Made by a program: the position numbers and the translations under genes
In this document: positions 8,496 through 16,725 of the stretch, in pieces
How positions within the stretch are numbered: the stretch's first letter is position 1
Layout of the letters: every line of letters starts with the position of its first letter
Origin: Pseudanabaena cinerea FACHB-1277
Lineage (GTDB): Bacteria; Cyanobacteriota; Cyanobacteriia; Pseudanabaenales; Pseudanabaenaceae
Reading direction: 5' to 3'
Assembly: GCF_014696345.1 (NCBI RefSeq)
Contig: NZ_JACJPY010000008.1
Location: 42,569-106,568 of the forward strand
Length of the DNA: 64,000 nucleotides
Notes under the pieces: generated by a model
Database searches by the model: none
What the model was told of the DNA's origin: nothing
What the model saw: the letters and a program-made list of their open reading frames with translations, nothing else

Positions 8496-8507
8496 TTAAA
8501 AAGTTTT

Positions 8508-8586
8508 GATCCCCCTAAATTCCCCTTAAAAAGGGGACTTTTTTAATCTTTCCCCTCCTTTCGTAAGGGGGGGGCTAGGGGGTATC
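8508..8586 (+). terminator. Ferredoxin terminator within a C/G-run inverted repeat
   Basis: The inner hairpin CCCCTTAAAAAGGGG (8522-8536) followed by CTTTTTT is an intrinsic terminator. It sits in a larger imperfect inverted repeat running from GATCCCCC to GGGGGTATC. Repeats of this GATCCCCCTAAAT-type design are common between genes in many cyanobacteria. Confidence 0.7.
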
Positions 8587-8685
8587 AATCAGTATTTTTA
8601 GTGAATGTCTAGACTTTTTAAACAATCTCTTAGTGCAAAGTACTGTAACTAAGAGCGCGATCGCACTCTTAAAAGTTAGAGGCAG

Positions 8686-9945
8686 CTAAGTCACAACGGG
8701 TTTGATCGCATAATCATCATCTTTGGAACTGCCGATCGCAAATTTGAGAGAATTAGTAACAGTTTTATTGGACTGGGTAGCAAATATCCATAAACCTACC
8801 AGACACAGCCCTGTGGTAATTGCAAAAATATTATTTACCCCCACTAGCCCCGTCAGCTTGCCCATAATTGGCCCCGCCATCGCAATACCCACATCAAACC
8901 CAATCCAAGTCAACCCAAACACATAACCGCGCTCAAGGGGAACAGTGCGATCGGCAAGTAGGGCAACTACAGTGGGGATCACGATCCCCGCACCGATCCC
9001 CTCCATAATGCCAGAGATCACAAAATGATAATCCTGACTGGCTAAATAAATAATTAGCAAAGATGAACCGTAGCACATGATGCCCACAGAGATAAATATT
9101 CCCCTGCCCCAACTATCACTAAGCCTTGCTAAGGGCAAGCGAATCATAAAGCCCGACAATGCTGCCGACATATAAAATACACCTGCATTCATCGTTATTT
9201 GCTTTTGCTGCATCAAGATTGGCATGAAGGCAGAAATAGTACCGAAGGCTATGCCCACGATCAATAGAACAGTGCAAATCACTCTAATTCTGGGATTGAG
9301 AAAAGTTTGCCAAAACTTAGCTGGTGCTTGATTGACCAATTCCCCTGTTTTGGTCACTACTTCAACGATCTTGATCTGACTGGTCAGCAACAGTCCCGAC
9401 AGGGCAAACAAAGAGGCAACTACAAAAAGAGCCTGATATCCCCAAAACTGGTACATTGCCCCACCAAGGGCAGGACCTATTGCCAGCCCCAAGGGATTGA
9501 CTAAGCTCATGTAGCCAATGATTTTACCGCGATTGGCAATTGGGGCAAGGTCAGCAATCAGGGCGCTATAACTAGAGGCAAAGGCGGCGATACTAATGCC
9601 GTGAATGGCGCGAAAGAAAATCAGTAAGGGGATCGATGGGAATAAGGCATAGCATAGAGGCACGATCATAGCCACAGCTAAGCCAATCCGCATAGTATAG
9701 GTTCTACCCCTGCGATCGGTCAGTTTCCCCAAATAGGAACGGCAGGCTAATAGACCGATCGCAAAGGAACCCATGATTAAACCCACCTCATCTAAGGATT
9801 GGGTAAGAGTATTGAGGTAAAGCGGCAAGGTTGGCAATTGCGAAGCCATGCTCGACCAAAAAAATAAACCAGTCAAAAAGATGGCAGTTAGGTTTTTACG
9901 AAGGGGGGGATCAAGTTTAGAACTCGCCAAAGCAGACTGCATCAT
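8686..9945 (-). CDS. MFS transporter (drug/sugar efflux type)
   Basis: About 419 residues with 12 predicted membrane helices. The cytoplasmic loop between helices 2 and 3 reads SYLGKLTDRRGRTYTMRIG, the MFS signature, and helix 5 has GLAIGPALGGAMY, the motif of proton-driven exporters. Substrate cannot be deduced. The MMQSALASS start was chosen over an upstream ATG at 9978 because the extension is poorly conserved-looking. It has no operon partner. Confidence 0.8.
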   Translation of the reverse strand: MMQSALASSKLDPPLRKNLTAIFLTGLFFWSSMASQLPTLPLYLNTLTQSLDEVGLIMGSFAIGLLACRSYLGKLTDRRGRTYTMRIGLAVAMIVPLCYALFPSIPLLIFFRAIHGISIAAFASSYSALIADLAPIANRGKIIGYMSLVNPLGLAIGPALGGAMYQFWGYQALFVVASLFALSGLLLTSQIKIVEVVTKTGELVNQAPAKFWQTFLNPRIRVICTVLLIVGIAFGTISAFMPILMQQKQITMNAGVFYMSAALSGFMIRLPLARLSDSWGRGIFISVGIMCYGSSLLIIYLASQDYHFVISGIMEGIGAGIVIPTVVALLADRTVPLERGYVFGLTWIGFDVGIAMAGPIMGKLTGLVGVNNIFAITTGLCLVGLWIFATQSNKTVTNSLKFAIGSSKDDDYAIKPVVT

Positions 9946-10129
9946 TTCATTGCAACAAAATAGGACATTCACAAACACCAGTTGAACTAGGGCAGTCCCA
10001 AACTAGAGCAGGCATCGGCGGCGATCGCGAAGATCTATTGCGGCTAATGCTGTCTATTGATATGCCCTAAACCCAATTGGCAATTTACGAATGCCCTAGT
10101 ATGATCTGGCTAATTAAATCAGGATATTT

Positions 10130-11695
10130 TTAGTACTTGACGGGTGCGGAGGAGCGATCGCCACGATAAGAAGATCGGCGCGAATCATAGCCACCACCAT
10201 CACGACTGCCGCCATCACGACTATCGCGACCACCACCATCACGACTATCGCGACCGCCACCGCCATCACTGCGCCCACGATAACCGCTTTGACCACGTTT
10301 GATGGGCTTACCACTGTTGTAAGAACCACCATCACCACCCCGACCAGAATCAGGACGATGGGGTTGCTTCGCTAACACCTGCAACGCCGCCTGTTCCGCC
10401 TTATCTGATTGCAATTGGGTATAGGCAAGTTGTAACGCCGCCGCCGCGATCGCTTGGGGATCATATTCCTCCACCAACTGCGAAACCAAAGGCAAGAAAG
10501 ATGCTAAACGCTCACCCGTCAATGCTTGAAGCATTTGATCAGTAAAGCGTCCGATGCGGCGCTCTTGGATCTGAGCCACATTGGGCAGAGGCTGAGGTGG
10601 CAAAGGCATGCCCACCTGCTGCTCTAATTGACGTAACTTGTAACGCTCCTTACCAGAAATCAGCGTAATGGCTACACCCTTCTTACCAGCGCGACCAGTT
10701 CGCCCAATACGGTGAACATAGCGTTCGGGATCATCAGGAATATCCAAATTGAACACATGGGTCAAGCCATCAATATCTAAACCTCGCGCCGCAATATCAG
10801 TGGCAACCACCCAGCGCACCTGCTGATTCCGAAAACGGCGTAACAATGCTTCGCGCTGCGATTGGGACAAATTTCCATGATATTCATCCACACTGTGACC
10901 AGAAGCCTGCAATATCTCGGTCAGACGGCTTGCAGAATCCTTGGTGCGGACAAAAATAATTGCCGAAGTTGGCGCTTCATATTCGAGGACAGGCAGTAGC
11001 GCCTCCTCCTTAGTCAAATGATAGGGAACTAAATAGATCTGCTGATCGATGCGGGTGGGGGTTGAGTCTTGGGTTTCCACCTTAACAGTCACAGGAGATT
11101 TCAGGAAATTCTTGACAAGGCGCTTGACCGCAGGGGGCATCGTCGCCGAAAAGAAGGTACTTTGTTTGGAAGCAGGGGTAGTCACCAAGATCTTTTCTAC
11201 GTCTTGGATAAATCCCATATTTAGCATTTCATCAGCTTCGTCAAGCACAAACCAAGATAGTTTGTCTAGCTTGAGCTTGCCCCGATCCATAAGATCCATA
11301 ACGCGACCAGGTGTACCCACAACAACATGAACACCGCGATCGAGTTGAATCATTTGGCGATCAATCGCTGATCCACCATATACAGTTAAAATTTTTGCTC
11401 CAGGCTTGAGGTTAAAGCTGCGTAGAGCCTGCCCGACCTGAATCGCCAGCTCGCGGGTTGGGGTCAAAATCAATGCTTGTAAAGAGTCATTAGTGAGATC
11501 GAGTCGCTCTAAAATTGGTAAGGCAAAGGCGGCAGTCTTGCCAGTACCAGTTTGGGCTTGCCCAAGCACATCTGCACCAGCAAGTAACTGGGGAATCGCT
11601 TGCTCTTGAATGGCTGTGGGTTCTGTAAAACCGATAGACTCAAGCTTGGCAACTCGTGCTTCTGAAATACCGAGAGAAATAAAAGATGAGGGCAT
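10130..11695 (-). CDS. crhR: DEAD-box RNA helicase, CrhR/CsdA-like
   Basis: 521 residues. It has all DEAD-box motifs: Q motif GFTEPTAIQEQAIP, AQTGTGKT, PTRELAIQ, TPGRVMDL, DEAD, SAT, the VATDIAARGLDID block and HRIGRTGRAGK. After the helicase core comes the TGERLASFLPLVSQLVEEYD domain found in cyanobacterial CrhR. The C-terminus is Gly/Arg/Ser/Asp-rich with repeated RDSRDGGG, an RNA-binding tail. CrhR is redox- and cold-regulated in Synechocystis. Start: ATG at 11695 with AGGA seven bases upstream; the frame stays open further upstream. The approximately 370-base leader fits post-transcriptional cold control. Confidence 0.9.
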   Translation of the reverse strand: MPSSFISLGISEARVAKLESIGFTEPTAIQEQAIPQLLAGADVLGQAQTGTGKTAAFALPILERLDLTNDSLQALILTPTRELAIQVGQALRSFNLKPGAKILTVYGGSAIDRQMIQLDRGVHVVVGTPGRVMDLMDRGKLKLDKLSWFVLDEADEMLNMGFIQDVEKILVTTPASKQSTFFSATMPPAVKRLVKNFLKSPVTVKVETQDSTPTRIDQQIYLVPYHLTKEEALLPVLEYEAPTSAIIFVRTKDSASRLTEILQASGHSVDEYHGNLSQSQREALLRRFRNQQVRWVVATDIAARGLDIDGLTHVFNLDIPDDPERYVHRIGRTGRAGKKGVAITLISGKERYKLRQLEQQVGMPLPPQPLPNVAQIQERRIGRFTDQMLQALTGERLASFLPLVSQLVEEYDPQAIAAAALQLAYTQLQSDKAEQAALQVLAKQPHRPDSGRGGDGGSYNSGKPIKRGQSGYRGRSDGGGGRDSRDGGGRDSRDGGSRDGGGYDSRRSSYRGDRSSAPVKY

Positions 11696-12067
11696 GGATG
11701 ATCCTAAGATTTGCAGCAAATTTGTTCTAAGAACAGTTTGCCTATTCTGCCAATCGCACGGGATAAACAATCAATAACAAAGCCGAAGGACATCTCTGCC
11801 CTAGATTTTGAATAATTTAAACAGAGATTCCCGCTAGAAACCTCAGCTTCCAAAGATTAAGATTGCTTTGGATAGTCATGCAATGGAAGAAGTCAGCAAA
11901 ATGAAATTAATTACCCCTAGTATAAACCTATGTTAAAGATTGTAAACAATCTTTTAGAGAGATTTGCCAAGGGAGATATGAGTGAGAACCTGTCAAAAAG
12001 TCTCAAATTAGAGCTTTTTTGTTGAGCTAGTGGCTCAACCTAGATATCGAGAACCAAAGCTTGACTA
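11696..12067 (-). promoter_or_regulatory. Long leader region of the RNA helicase gene
   Basis: About 370 AT-rich bases with no supported gene. By analogy with crhR, whose mRNA has a long 5' region, this probably holds the promoter and an untranslated leader. No specific box or thermosensor was identified. Confidence 0.35.
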
Positions 12068-12304
12068 CTATTTGTCATCGCCTAAGAGATTTTTCTTGGA
12101 ACTGGCCAACTGTTCCCATAAGTCTCGGATCTTTTGATAAGCTTCGTTTGGTGATATTTTACCGCCTGTTTCCAAGGCGCAGATCAAGGATACCCGATTG
12201 GCAAATTCTTGCAAGTTGGCATCAAAAGCTAGATTTTCTGGAGAAAAGTCTCCCCTAAAGTTAGAGATGGGGTTTAGAAACTTGTCTTTGTCGGTTTTAG
12301 ACAT
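12068..12304 (-). CDS. Small conserved cyanobacterial protein (DUF7219-like)
   Basis: 78 residues: NPISNFRGDFSPENLAFDANLQEFANRVSLI, then LETGGKISPNEAYQKIRDLWEQL, then a basic SSKKNL end. I recall this pattern in a small cyanobacteria-wide family of unknown function (DUF7219, from memory). It is all-helical, soluble and has no catalytic motif. It lies between rpsT and the helicase gene on the same strand. Confidence 0.7.
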   Translation of the reverse strand: MSKTDKDKFLNPISNFRGDFSPENLAFDANLQEFANRVSLICALETGGKISPNEAYQKIRDLWEQLASSKKNLLGDDK

Positions 12305-12468
12305 TAAGTTCGGCTCTAGCTTAGTTTTTAGTTGGGACAGGTTGGGAAATAGACAAAAGATCGCATGATTCAGGAAACTGTAGGGATAGGCGATCGTTCT
12401 GCAACCTGCCCAAATAATTGATCTATTACCAAAATGTAGTTGTTTTGTGAAGAGCTAACGGTTTGAGC

Positions 12469-12762
12469 CTAGCTTGAGGGAGTAGCATTTTTGAGTGCTT
12501 GGGCAAGTCTAGATTTGCGACGAGCGCCTGTGTTGCCATGTAATACACCCCGTTTGACAGCGCGATCAATCTTGCTGTAAGCGAGGGATTGCTTGGTGTT
12601 GACGGTTTCTAGGGCTTCGGGGGTGGGGTTAGCTTTGTAGGCATCAACTGCCTCAAAGTAGCTCTTCATTAGAGTCTTGACAGCCGATTTGTATGACTTG
12701 TTGTGTAGGCGATTGCGCTCAGCGATTTGGATACGCTTTTTGGCGGACTTGATGTTTGCCAC
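12469..12762 (-). CDS. rpsT: 30S ribosomal protein S20
   Basis: 97 residues: [21 protein letters not shown] at the start (initiated at GTG), three basic helices, and [21 protein letters not shown] at the end. It binds 16S rRNA in the small subunit. The GTG at 12762 is preceded by AAGGA at eight bases and gives the standard N-terminus, so it was preferred over an upstream ATG 25 codons earlier. trpC lies 110 bases upstream on the same strand. Confidence 0.96.
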   Translation of the reverse strand: MANIKSAKKRIQIAERNRLHNKSYKSAVKTLMKSYFEAVDAYKANPTPEALETVNTKQSLAYSKIDRAVKRGVLHGNTGARRKSRLAQALKNATPSS

Positions 12763-12872
12763 AGTTGATTCCTTTAACGAAATGACATAGTTTAGAGCAT
12801 TTATTACAATAGCACCCTTACTAAGTTTTGCAAACACCTATTTGCGTAAGTCCTATTCATGATGATTTCCAG

Positions 12873-13760
12873 TTATGGTCTAGCTATGGTCAAGCGCTGC
12901 ACTGCCAATTCGATGTTGGGTTGCTTAATCAAAGATTCGCCTACTAGGACTGCGCTTGCGCCGCATTGTTGGACAAAATCTAAATCTTGGCGATTGTAAA
13001 TACCTGATTCGCTTACCCATAGATATTGTTGGTGAATGTCAGGAGATAGCGACATCATTAGGTTTTGGGTCTGTGCTAAGTCCACGCCAAAATTTTCGAG
13101 ATTGCGGTTATTAATGCCAATTAGCCGAACATCAGCAATTTGCAAAACCCGACTTAGTTCCTGTTGGGTATGCACTTCGATGAGGGCGGTCATGTTGAGT
13201 TGGTGAATTAAAGCCTGAAATTCTGATAGGTCGGTGTCGGTAAGAATGGCGGCAATTAGTAATACGGCATCGGCTCCATGCGATCGCCCCCAATAGATTT
13301 GGTAAGGATCGATGATAAATTCTTTGCAAAGTAAGGGCAGATCAACGGCTTGGCGCACTAGTTGCAGGTTTGCAAAACTGCCTTGAAAAAATTGAGCATC
13401 GGTGAGGATGGAGAGGCAGTTCGCGCCGCCTCTGGCATATGCTTGGGCGATCGCTACGGGATCGAATTCTTCGCGCAAGATGCCTTTACTGGGGGAGGCT
13501 TTTTTGACTTCGGCGATGAGGGCGGGGGGATTTGGCGCATTTTGCAAGCTGCCGTAAAAATCACGGGTCGCTGGGGCGGCGATCGCCATTGCCTGTACTG
13601 TCGCTAATGGCAGATTGGCGTACATCTGTGCCACTTCCCGTTGTTTGTGCCAGATGATTTTTTCGAGGATATTTTGTGGAGGCTCATTGGGGTTGGCGAT
13701 CGCATAGCCCTTAGTGCTATTAGCAAACTCAGCAAATTCAGATTGGCGGCGTACTTGCAT
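12873..13760 (-). CDS. trpC: Indole-3-glycerol phosphate synthase
   Basis: 295 residues, the length of cyanobacterial TrpC. Landmarks: NILEKIIWHKQREVAQM; LIAEVKKASPSKGILREEFDPVAIAQAY (catalytic Lys/Glu loop); LLCKEFIIDPYQI; LIGINNRNLENFGVDL; LWVSESGI; and AVLVGESLI. It closes the indole ring in tryptophan synthesis from CdRP. It is a monofunctional enzyme, apart from the other trp genes, as usual in cyanobacteria. Start ATG at 13760; a TTG six codons upstream is less likely. Confidence 0.95.
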   Translation of the reverse strand: MQVRRQSEFAEFANSTKGYAIANPNEPPQNILEKIIWHKQREVAQMYANLPLATVQAMAIAAPATRDFYGSLQNAPNPPALIAEVKKASPSKGILREEFDPVAIAQAYARGGANCLSILTDAQFFQGSFANLQLVRQAVDLPLLCKEFIIDPYQIYWGRSHGADAVLLIAAILTDTDLSEFQALIHQLNMTALIEVHTQQELSRVLQIADVRLIGINNRNLENFGVDLAQTQNLMMSLSPDIHQQYLWVSESGIYNRQDLDFVQQCGASAVLVGESLIKQPNIELAVQRLTIARP

Positions 13761-13824
13761 TGACAAAATATCTCTCAAAAATTCTAAGAGGCAGGTAGGC
13801 TGCCTACGTTACCAGAATTTTAAA

Positions 13825-14352
13825 TCAGCTTTGCCTCATTTGCTGCAAATATTGGCTGGTTCCCAACTCCTCCAGTTTAATTTGTTTATCGTTTACCATA
13901 TCGGACAGCGATCGCCGATAGTCAATTACTGCATCCATCAATTCGGGGTTAGTGATTGCCAAAATTTGTACCGCTAATAGCCCTGCATTATCAGCATTAC
14001 CGATCGCCACCGTTGCCACAGGAATTCCCTTGGGCATCTGCACAATCGAATAGAGCGAATCAACACCATGAAGTTGGCGGGTAGATACAGGCACACCGAT
14101 CACAGGTAATGGCGATAGCGCCGCCACCATGCCTGGCAGATGGGCTGCGCCCCCCGCCCCCGCAATGATCACGCGGATTCCTCTTGTGTGAGCGGTTTTA
14201 GCAAATTCCACCATGCGCTCTGGCGTGCGGTGAGCCGAAATTATCGCCACCTCATGGGGGATCTTGAATTGCTGACAGATGGCGATCGCGCCCTGCATAG
14301 TGGGCAGATCAGAATCGCTTCCCATAATGATGCTGACTTGTGGCTGTTCCAT
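13825..14352 (-). CDS. purE: N5-carboxyaminoimidazole ribonucleotide mutase
   Basis: 175 residues. It has SIIMGSDSDLPTMQ (nucleotide loop), ISAHRTPERM (catalytic His), IIAGAGGAAHLPGMVA and the LLAVQILA helix of class I PurE. It moves the carboxyl group of N5-CAIR to carbon 4 in purine synthesis. The start MEQPQVSII aligns with family proteins; an ATG eight codons upstream (14376) is possible. The 13-bp palindrome GTAGGCTGCCTAC (13795-13807) just past the stop may form a small terminator before trpC. Confidence 0.94.
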   Translation of the reverse strand: MEQPQVSIIMGSDSDLPTMQGAIAICQQFKIPHEVAIISAHRTPERMVEFAKTAHTRGIRVIIAGAGGAAHLPGMVAALSPLPVIGVPVSTRQLHGVDSLYSIVQMPKGIPVATVAIGNADNAGLLAVQILAITNPELMDAVIDYRRSLSDMVNDKQIKLEELGTSQYLQQMRQS

Positions 14353-14407
14353 ATTGATTACCGTGAGTATTGACATTTTGCTACAAAGCAGTTTAATCAA
14401 TGCTTGC

Positions 14408-15025
14408 CTAAACTGGTCGCACAAACCACAAACTCCGTTTGCCGTCATGGGAAATGCAGTCGATGATTAGATCCTTGAACTTCACAGGCAATCGCCCTAA
14501 ACGCCGCGCCCGTCGCAAAGTACTCGGCGAACATTCTAAAATCTTAGCAATCTCGATGGTTGTCCAAAGGCGCGTAAAAATGTCATCAGGATAGTTGGAA
14601 ATCCTCTGGGCTAACTCCTTCCAAGAATTGACATAGGCTTCAGAAGCTTCAGTATGTTGAATAATTGTTTCATGATCGCCGCCATGATCAGGCTCAGTCA
14701 ATGCTGGTGGTCTAGGATCTAGCTCACCGTAAATGTCTGTATCAATATAAACCTGAACATTTAAGATGTCATCCCAGCTTCTTAAGAAATCTGTCTCAGA
14801 ATCTTCATCGTGGTTTTGCTTGGCATATTGATTAGTATAGTTAGCGATCGCCTGCTTCGATATTTGCGGCTCGAGAATATATGGGGGAATGAGACTATCT
14901 CTAGTATTGGCAACCAATCTTTTCAATACCTCAACCACTTGGGCTTGGTATTGGGGTTGTTGATAAGCCTTAACAATTTCTTGAATTAATATTTCAAGAT
15001 CCTTGGGTATGGCTAAGGTTGCCAT
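14408..15025 (-). CDS. Unknown protein with C-terminal MerR/excisionase-like helix-turn-helix
   Basis: About 205 residues from the ATG at 15025; the frame is open for 44 more codons, of less plausible sequence. Residues 1-150 are helical and acidic with no family I recognise. The last 50 residues (TIEIAKILECSPSTLRRARRLGRLP) look like a MerR/excisionase helix-turn-helix, so DNA binding is likely. A regulator of the neighbouring purE or of the divergent deacetylase gene is conceivable but unproven. Confidence 0.6.
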   Translation of the reverse strand: MATLAIPKDLEILIQEIVKAYQQPQYQAQVVEVLKRLVANTRDSLIPPYILEPQISKQAIANYTNQYAKQNHDEDSETDFLRSWDDILNVQVYIDTDIYGELDPRPPALTEPDHGGDHETIIQHTEASEAYVNSWKELAQRISNYPDDIFTRLWTTIEIAKILECSPSTLRRARRLGRLPVKFKDLIIDCISHDGKRSLWFVRPV

Positions 15026-15230
15026 ATCTGACTGCGGCGCTAGGGGCAAAGGATCGATCACAGGAAAAACCCTAGAATAACTTAGGAGCGTGATGTCAAA
15101 AAATACGGAAAAAGTTACTAAAAAATTTTTCTCAAGATATTGCCAACCAGTCAGCAATGCCTAAAGTATAACGCTAGTCTCTATTATAGAAAACAAGTAT
15201 TACCTGATTTATAAATCAGCAAAAGTGCGT

Positions 15231-16226
15231 ATGTTGTCATCAAATTATGCCAAGCTTGCCAATTCCCAGCAATTCCCCATCCAGTTTCCCATAATTTACT
15301 CTGAAAAATTTTTAGCCCATAACACTGGTACTTACCATCCAGAAAAGGCGGGACGTTTAACGGCGATCGCTGATTTTCTCAAAAATTCATCCATCACTTC
15401 CCAGTTAGCTTGGCATGAACCCACCCCGATCTCCACCCGTCAGCGATCGGGTATGGATATTTTGCAAGAGGTGCGCCGCTTCCATACGCAAGAATATATC
15501 CGCGATCTGCAAGCAATCACAGAGCGCGGTGGTGGCTACATTGATGGCGACACGATCGCCTCAGCCCAAACCTACGATGTGGCTCTATTGGCGGTTAGTG
15601 CATGGCTTGATGGCGTGGATTTAGTTTTAAAGTCGGGTCGCCCTGCCTTTGTGTTAGCCCGTCCCCCTGGACACCATGCCCGCGCTCGCTCAGGTATGGG
15701 TTTTTGCATTTTTGGCAATGCCGCGATCGCCGCGATGTCTGCCTGCGATCGGCTCAACCTAGACCGCGTGGCTATCCTTGATTGGGATGTGCATCATGGC
15801 AATGGCACACAGGAAGCAGTTTGGGATCGCGCTGACATTGCCTATGTTTCGCTGCATCAGGCTCCTTTTTATCCCATGACGGGACTGGCGAGCGAAAAAG
15901 GCGCTCATAATAATATTTTGAATATTCCCATGCGGGCTAATGCCACCATTACCGAATATCTGCCCGCCTTTGAGAATCAAGTGATCCCATTTCTCAAAAA
16001 TTTCCAGCCCGACTTACTCATCATTAGTGCAGGTTTTGACGCGAATGCCGATGATCCCCTCGCTGGTATTTTGCTAAAACCAGAAGATTTCGGTGTTTTC
16101 ACCAGGCTCTGTTTAGAAGAGGTTACTCCCAAAATTTTGTTTGGACTAGAAGGTGGTTACGATTTTGACAGCCTATCGCGATCGGTATTTGCCGTAATTG
16201 AGCAAAGCCTCAATACAACCTATTAA
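15231..16226 (+). CDS. Histone deacetylase/AcuC/AphA-family amidohydrolase
   Basis: 331 residues. The zinc-deacetylase landmarks are present: HPEKAGRLTAI, RPPGHHARARSGMGFCIFGN (catalytic His pair), LDWDVHHGNGTQ (Asp/His zinc ligands), SLHQAPFYP, ISAGFDANADDPLAG (Asp zinc ligand) and LEGGYD. Bacterial members remove acetyl groups from acetyl-CoA synthetase or from acetylated polyamines and small amides; which applies here is unknown. A GTG two codons upstream (15225) is an alternative start. The gene is divergent from the helix-turn-helix gene. Confidence 0.93.
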   Translation: MLSSNYAKLANSQQFPIQFPIIYSEKFLAHNTGTYHPEKAGRLTAIADFLKNSSITSQLAWHEPTPISTRQRSGMDILQEVRRFHTQEYIRDLQAITERGGGYIDGDTIASAQTYDVALLAVSAWLDGVDLVLKSGRPAFVLARPPGHHARARSGMGFCIFGNAAIAAMSACDRLNLDRVAILDWDVHHGNGTQEAVWDRADIAYVSLHQAPFYPMTGLASEKGAHNNILNIPMRANATITEYLPAFENQVIPFLKNFQPDLLIISAGFDANADDPLAGILLKPEDFGVFTRLCLEEVTPKILFGLEGGYDFDSLSRSVFAVIEQSLNTTY

Positions 16227-16296
16227 GAGCCTGTTGGAAAAGTCTTGACCTTCGGCATTGGTTCCATTTTAGATTGATTCATGGCAGTATAGGTTT

Positions 16297-16623
16297 ATGA
16301 ACTCAAACCTATCGATCGCCTGTTGTCCACCCTTGTTGGAAGGTCGGCTTACCTCTAGCGATGCCAGTTATTTAGCCAGTATTTTTCGAGTATTGGGGGA
16401 ACCTGCGCGTTTACAAATTTTGAGCTTGATTGCGGCTCAGCCAAGCCAAGAGGTCTATGCCTGTGAATTAGTAGAAACCTTGGGCATCTCGCAGCCAACT
16501 GTCAGCCACCATCTGAAGGTTCTCTATGAAGCAGGATTAGTTACCAAAGAGCGGCGCGGCACTTCGATTTTCTATCGCATTTTGCCAGAAAGATTAGCGA
16601 TGTTGCGAGAGGCTTTATCCTAG
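16297..16623 (+). CDS. ArsR-family repressor of the arsenite-sensing type
   Basis: 108 residues. Winged helix: FRVLGEPARLQILSLIA, ISQPTVSHHLKVLYEAGLVTKERRGTSIFYRI. An N-terminal Cys pair (C9, C10 in ACCPPLLEG) and C56 (VYACELVE) match the As(III)-binding trio known in Corynebacterium-type ArsR (Cys pair near residue 15 plus Cys55). The alpha-3 ELCVCDL site of plasmid ArsR is absent. No arsenite pump, reductase or methylase gene lies next to it, which is odd for this group. A strong terminator follows. Confidence 0.88.
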   Translation: MNSNLSIACCPPLLEGRLTSSDASYLASIFRVLGEPARLQILSLIAAQPSQEVYACELVETLGISQPTVSHHLKVLYEAGLVTKERRGTSIFYRILPERLAMLREALS

Positions 16624-16640
16624 TCAGCATATTAAACCCT

Positions 16641-16693
16641 AAAACCAGAGATTGTTCCGCCCGCGTAGTGGGCGGAACAATCTCTTCGGTTTT
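16641..16693. terminator. Strong bidirectional terminator between arsR and the HerA-like gene
   Basis: A 14-bp perfect GC-rich core (AGATTGTTCCGCCC, loop GCGTAGT, complement) extended by AAAACC/GGTTTT with a small bulge. It separates two convergent genes and can serve both. Confidence 0.85.
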
Positions 16694-16725
16694 GAGTTTA
16701 TTTAGGCATTTTGTGAGATTGCAGT

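Noticed and set aside
10114..10338. Val/Ala/Met-rich frame over the RNA helicase tail
   Set aside because: It is an off-frame reading of the Gly/Arg-rich repeat codons of the helicase gene.
16231..16290. Degenerate MITE fragment before the arsR gene
   Set aside because: GGCATTGGTTCCA and ATGGCAGTATAGG resemble pieces of the MITE, but matches are too short and in the wrong spacing to claim.
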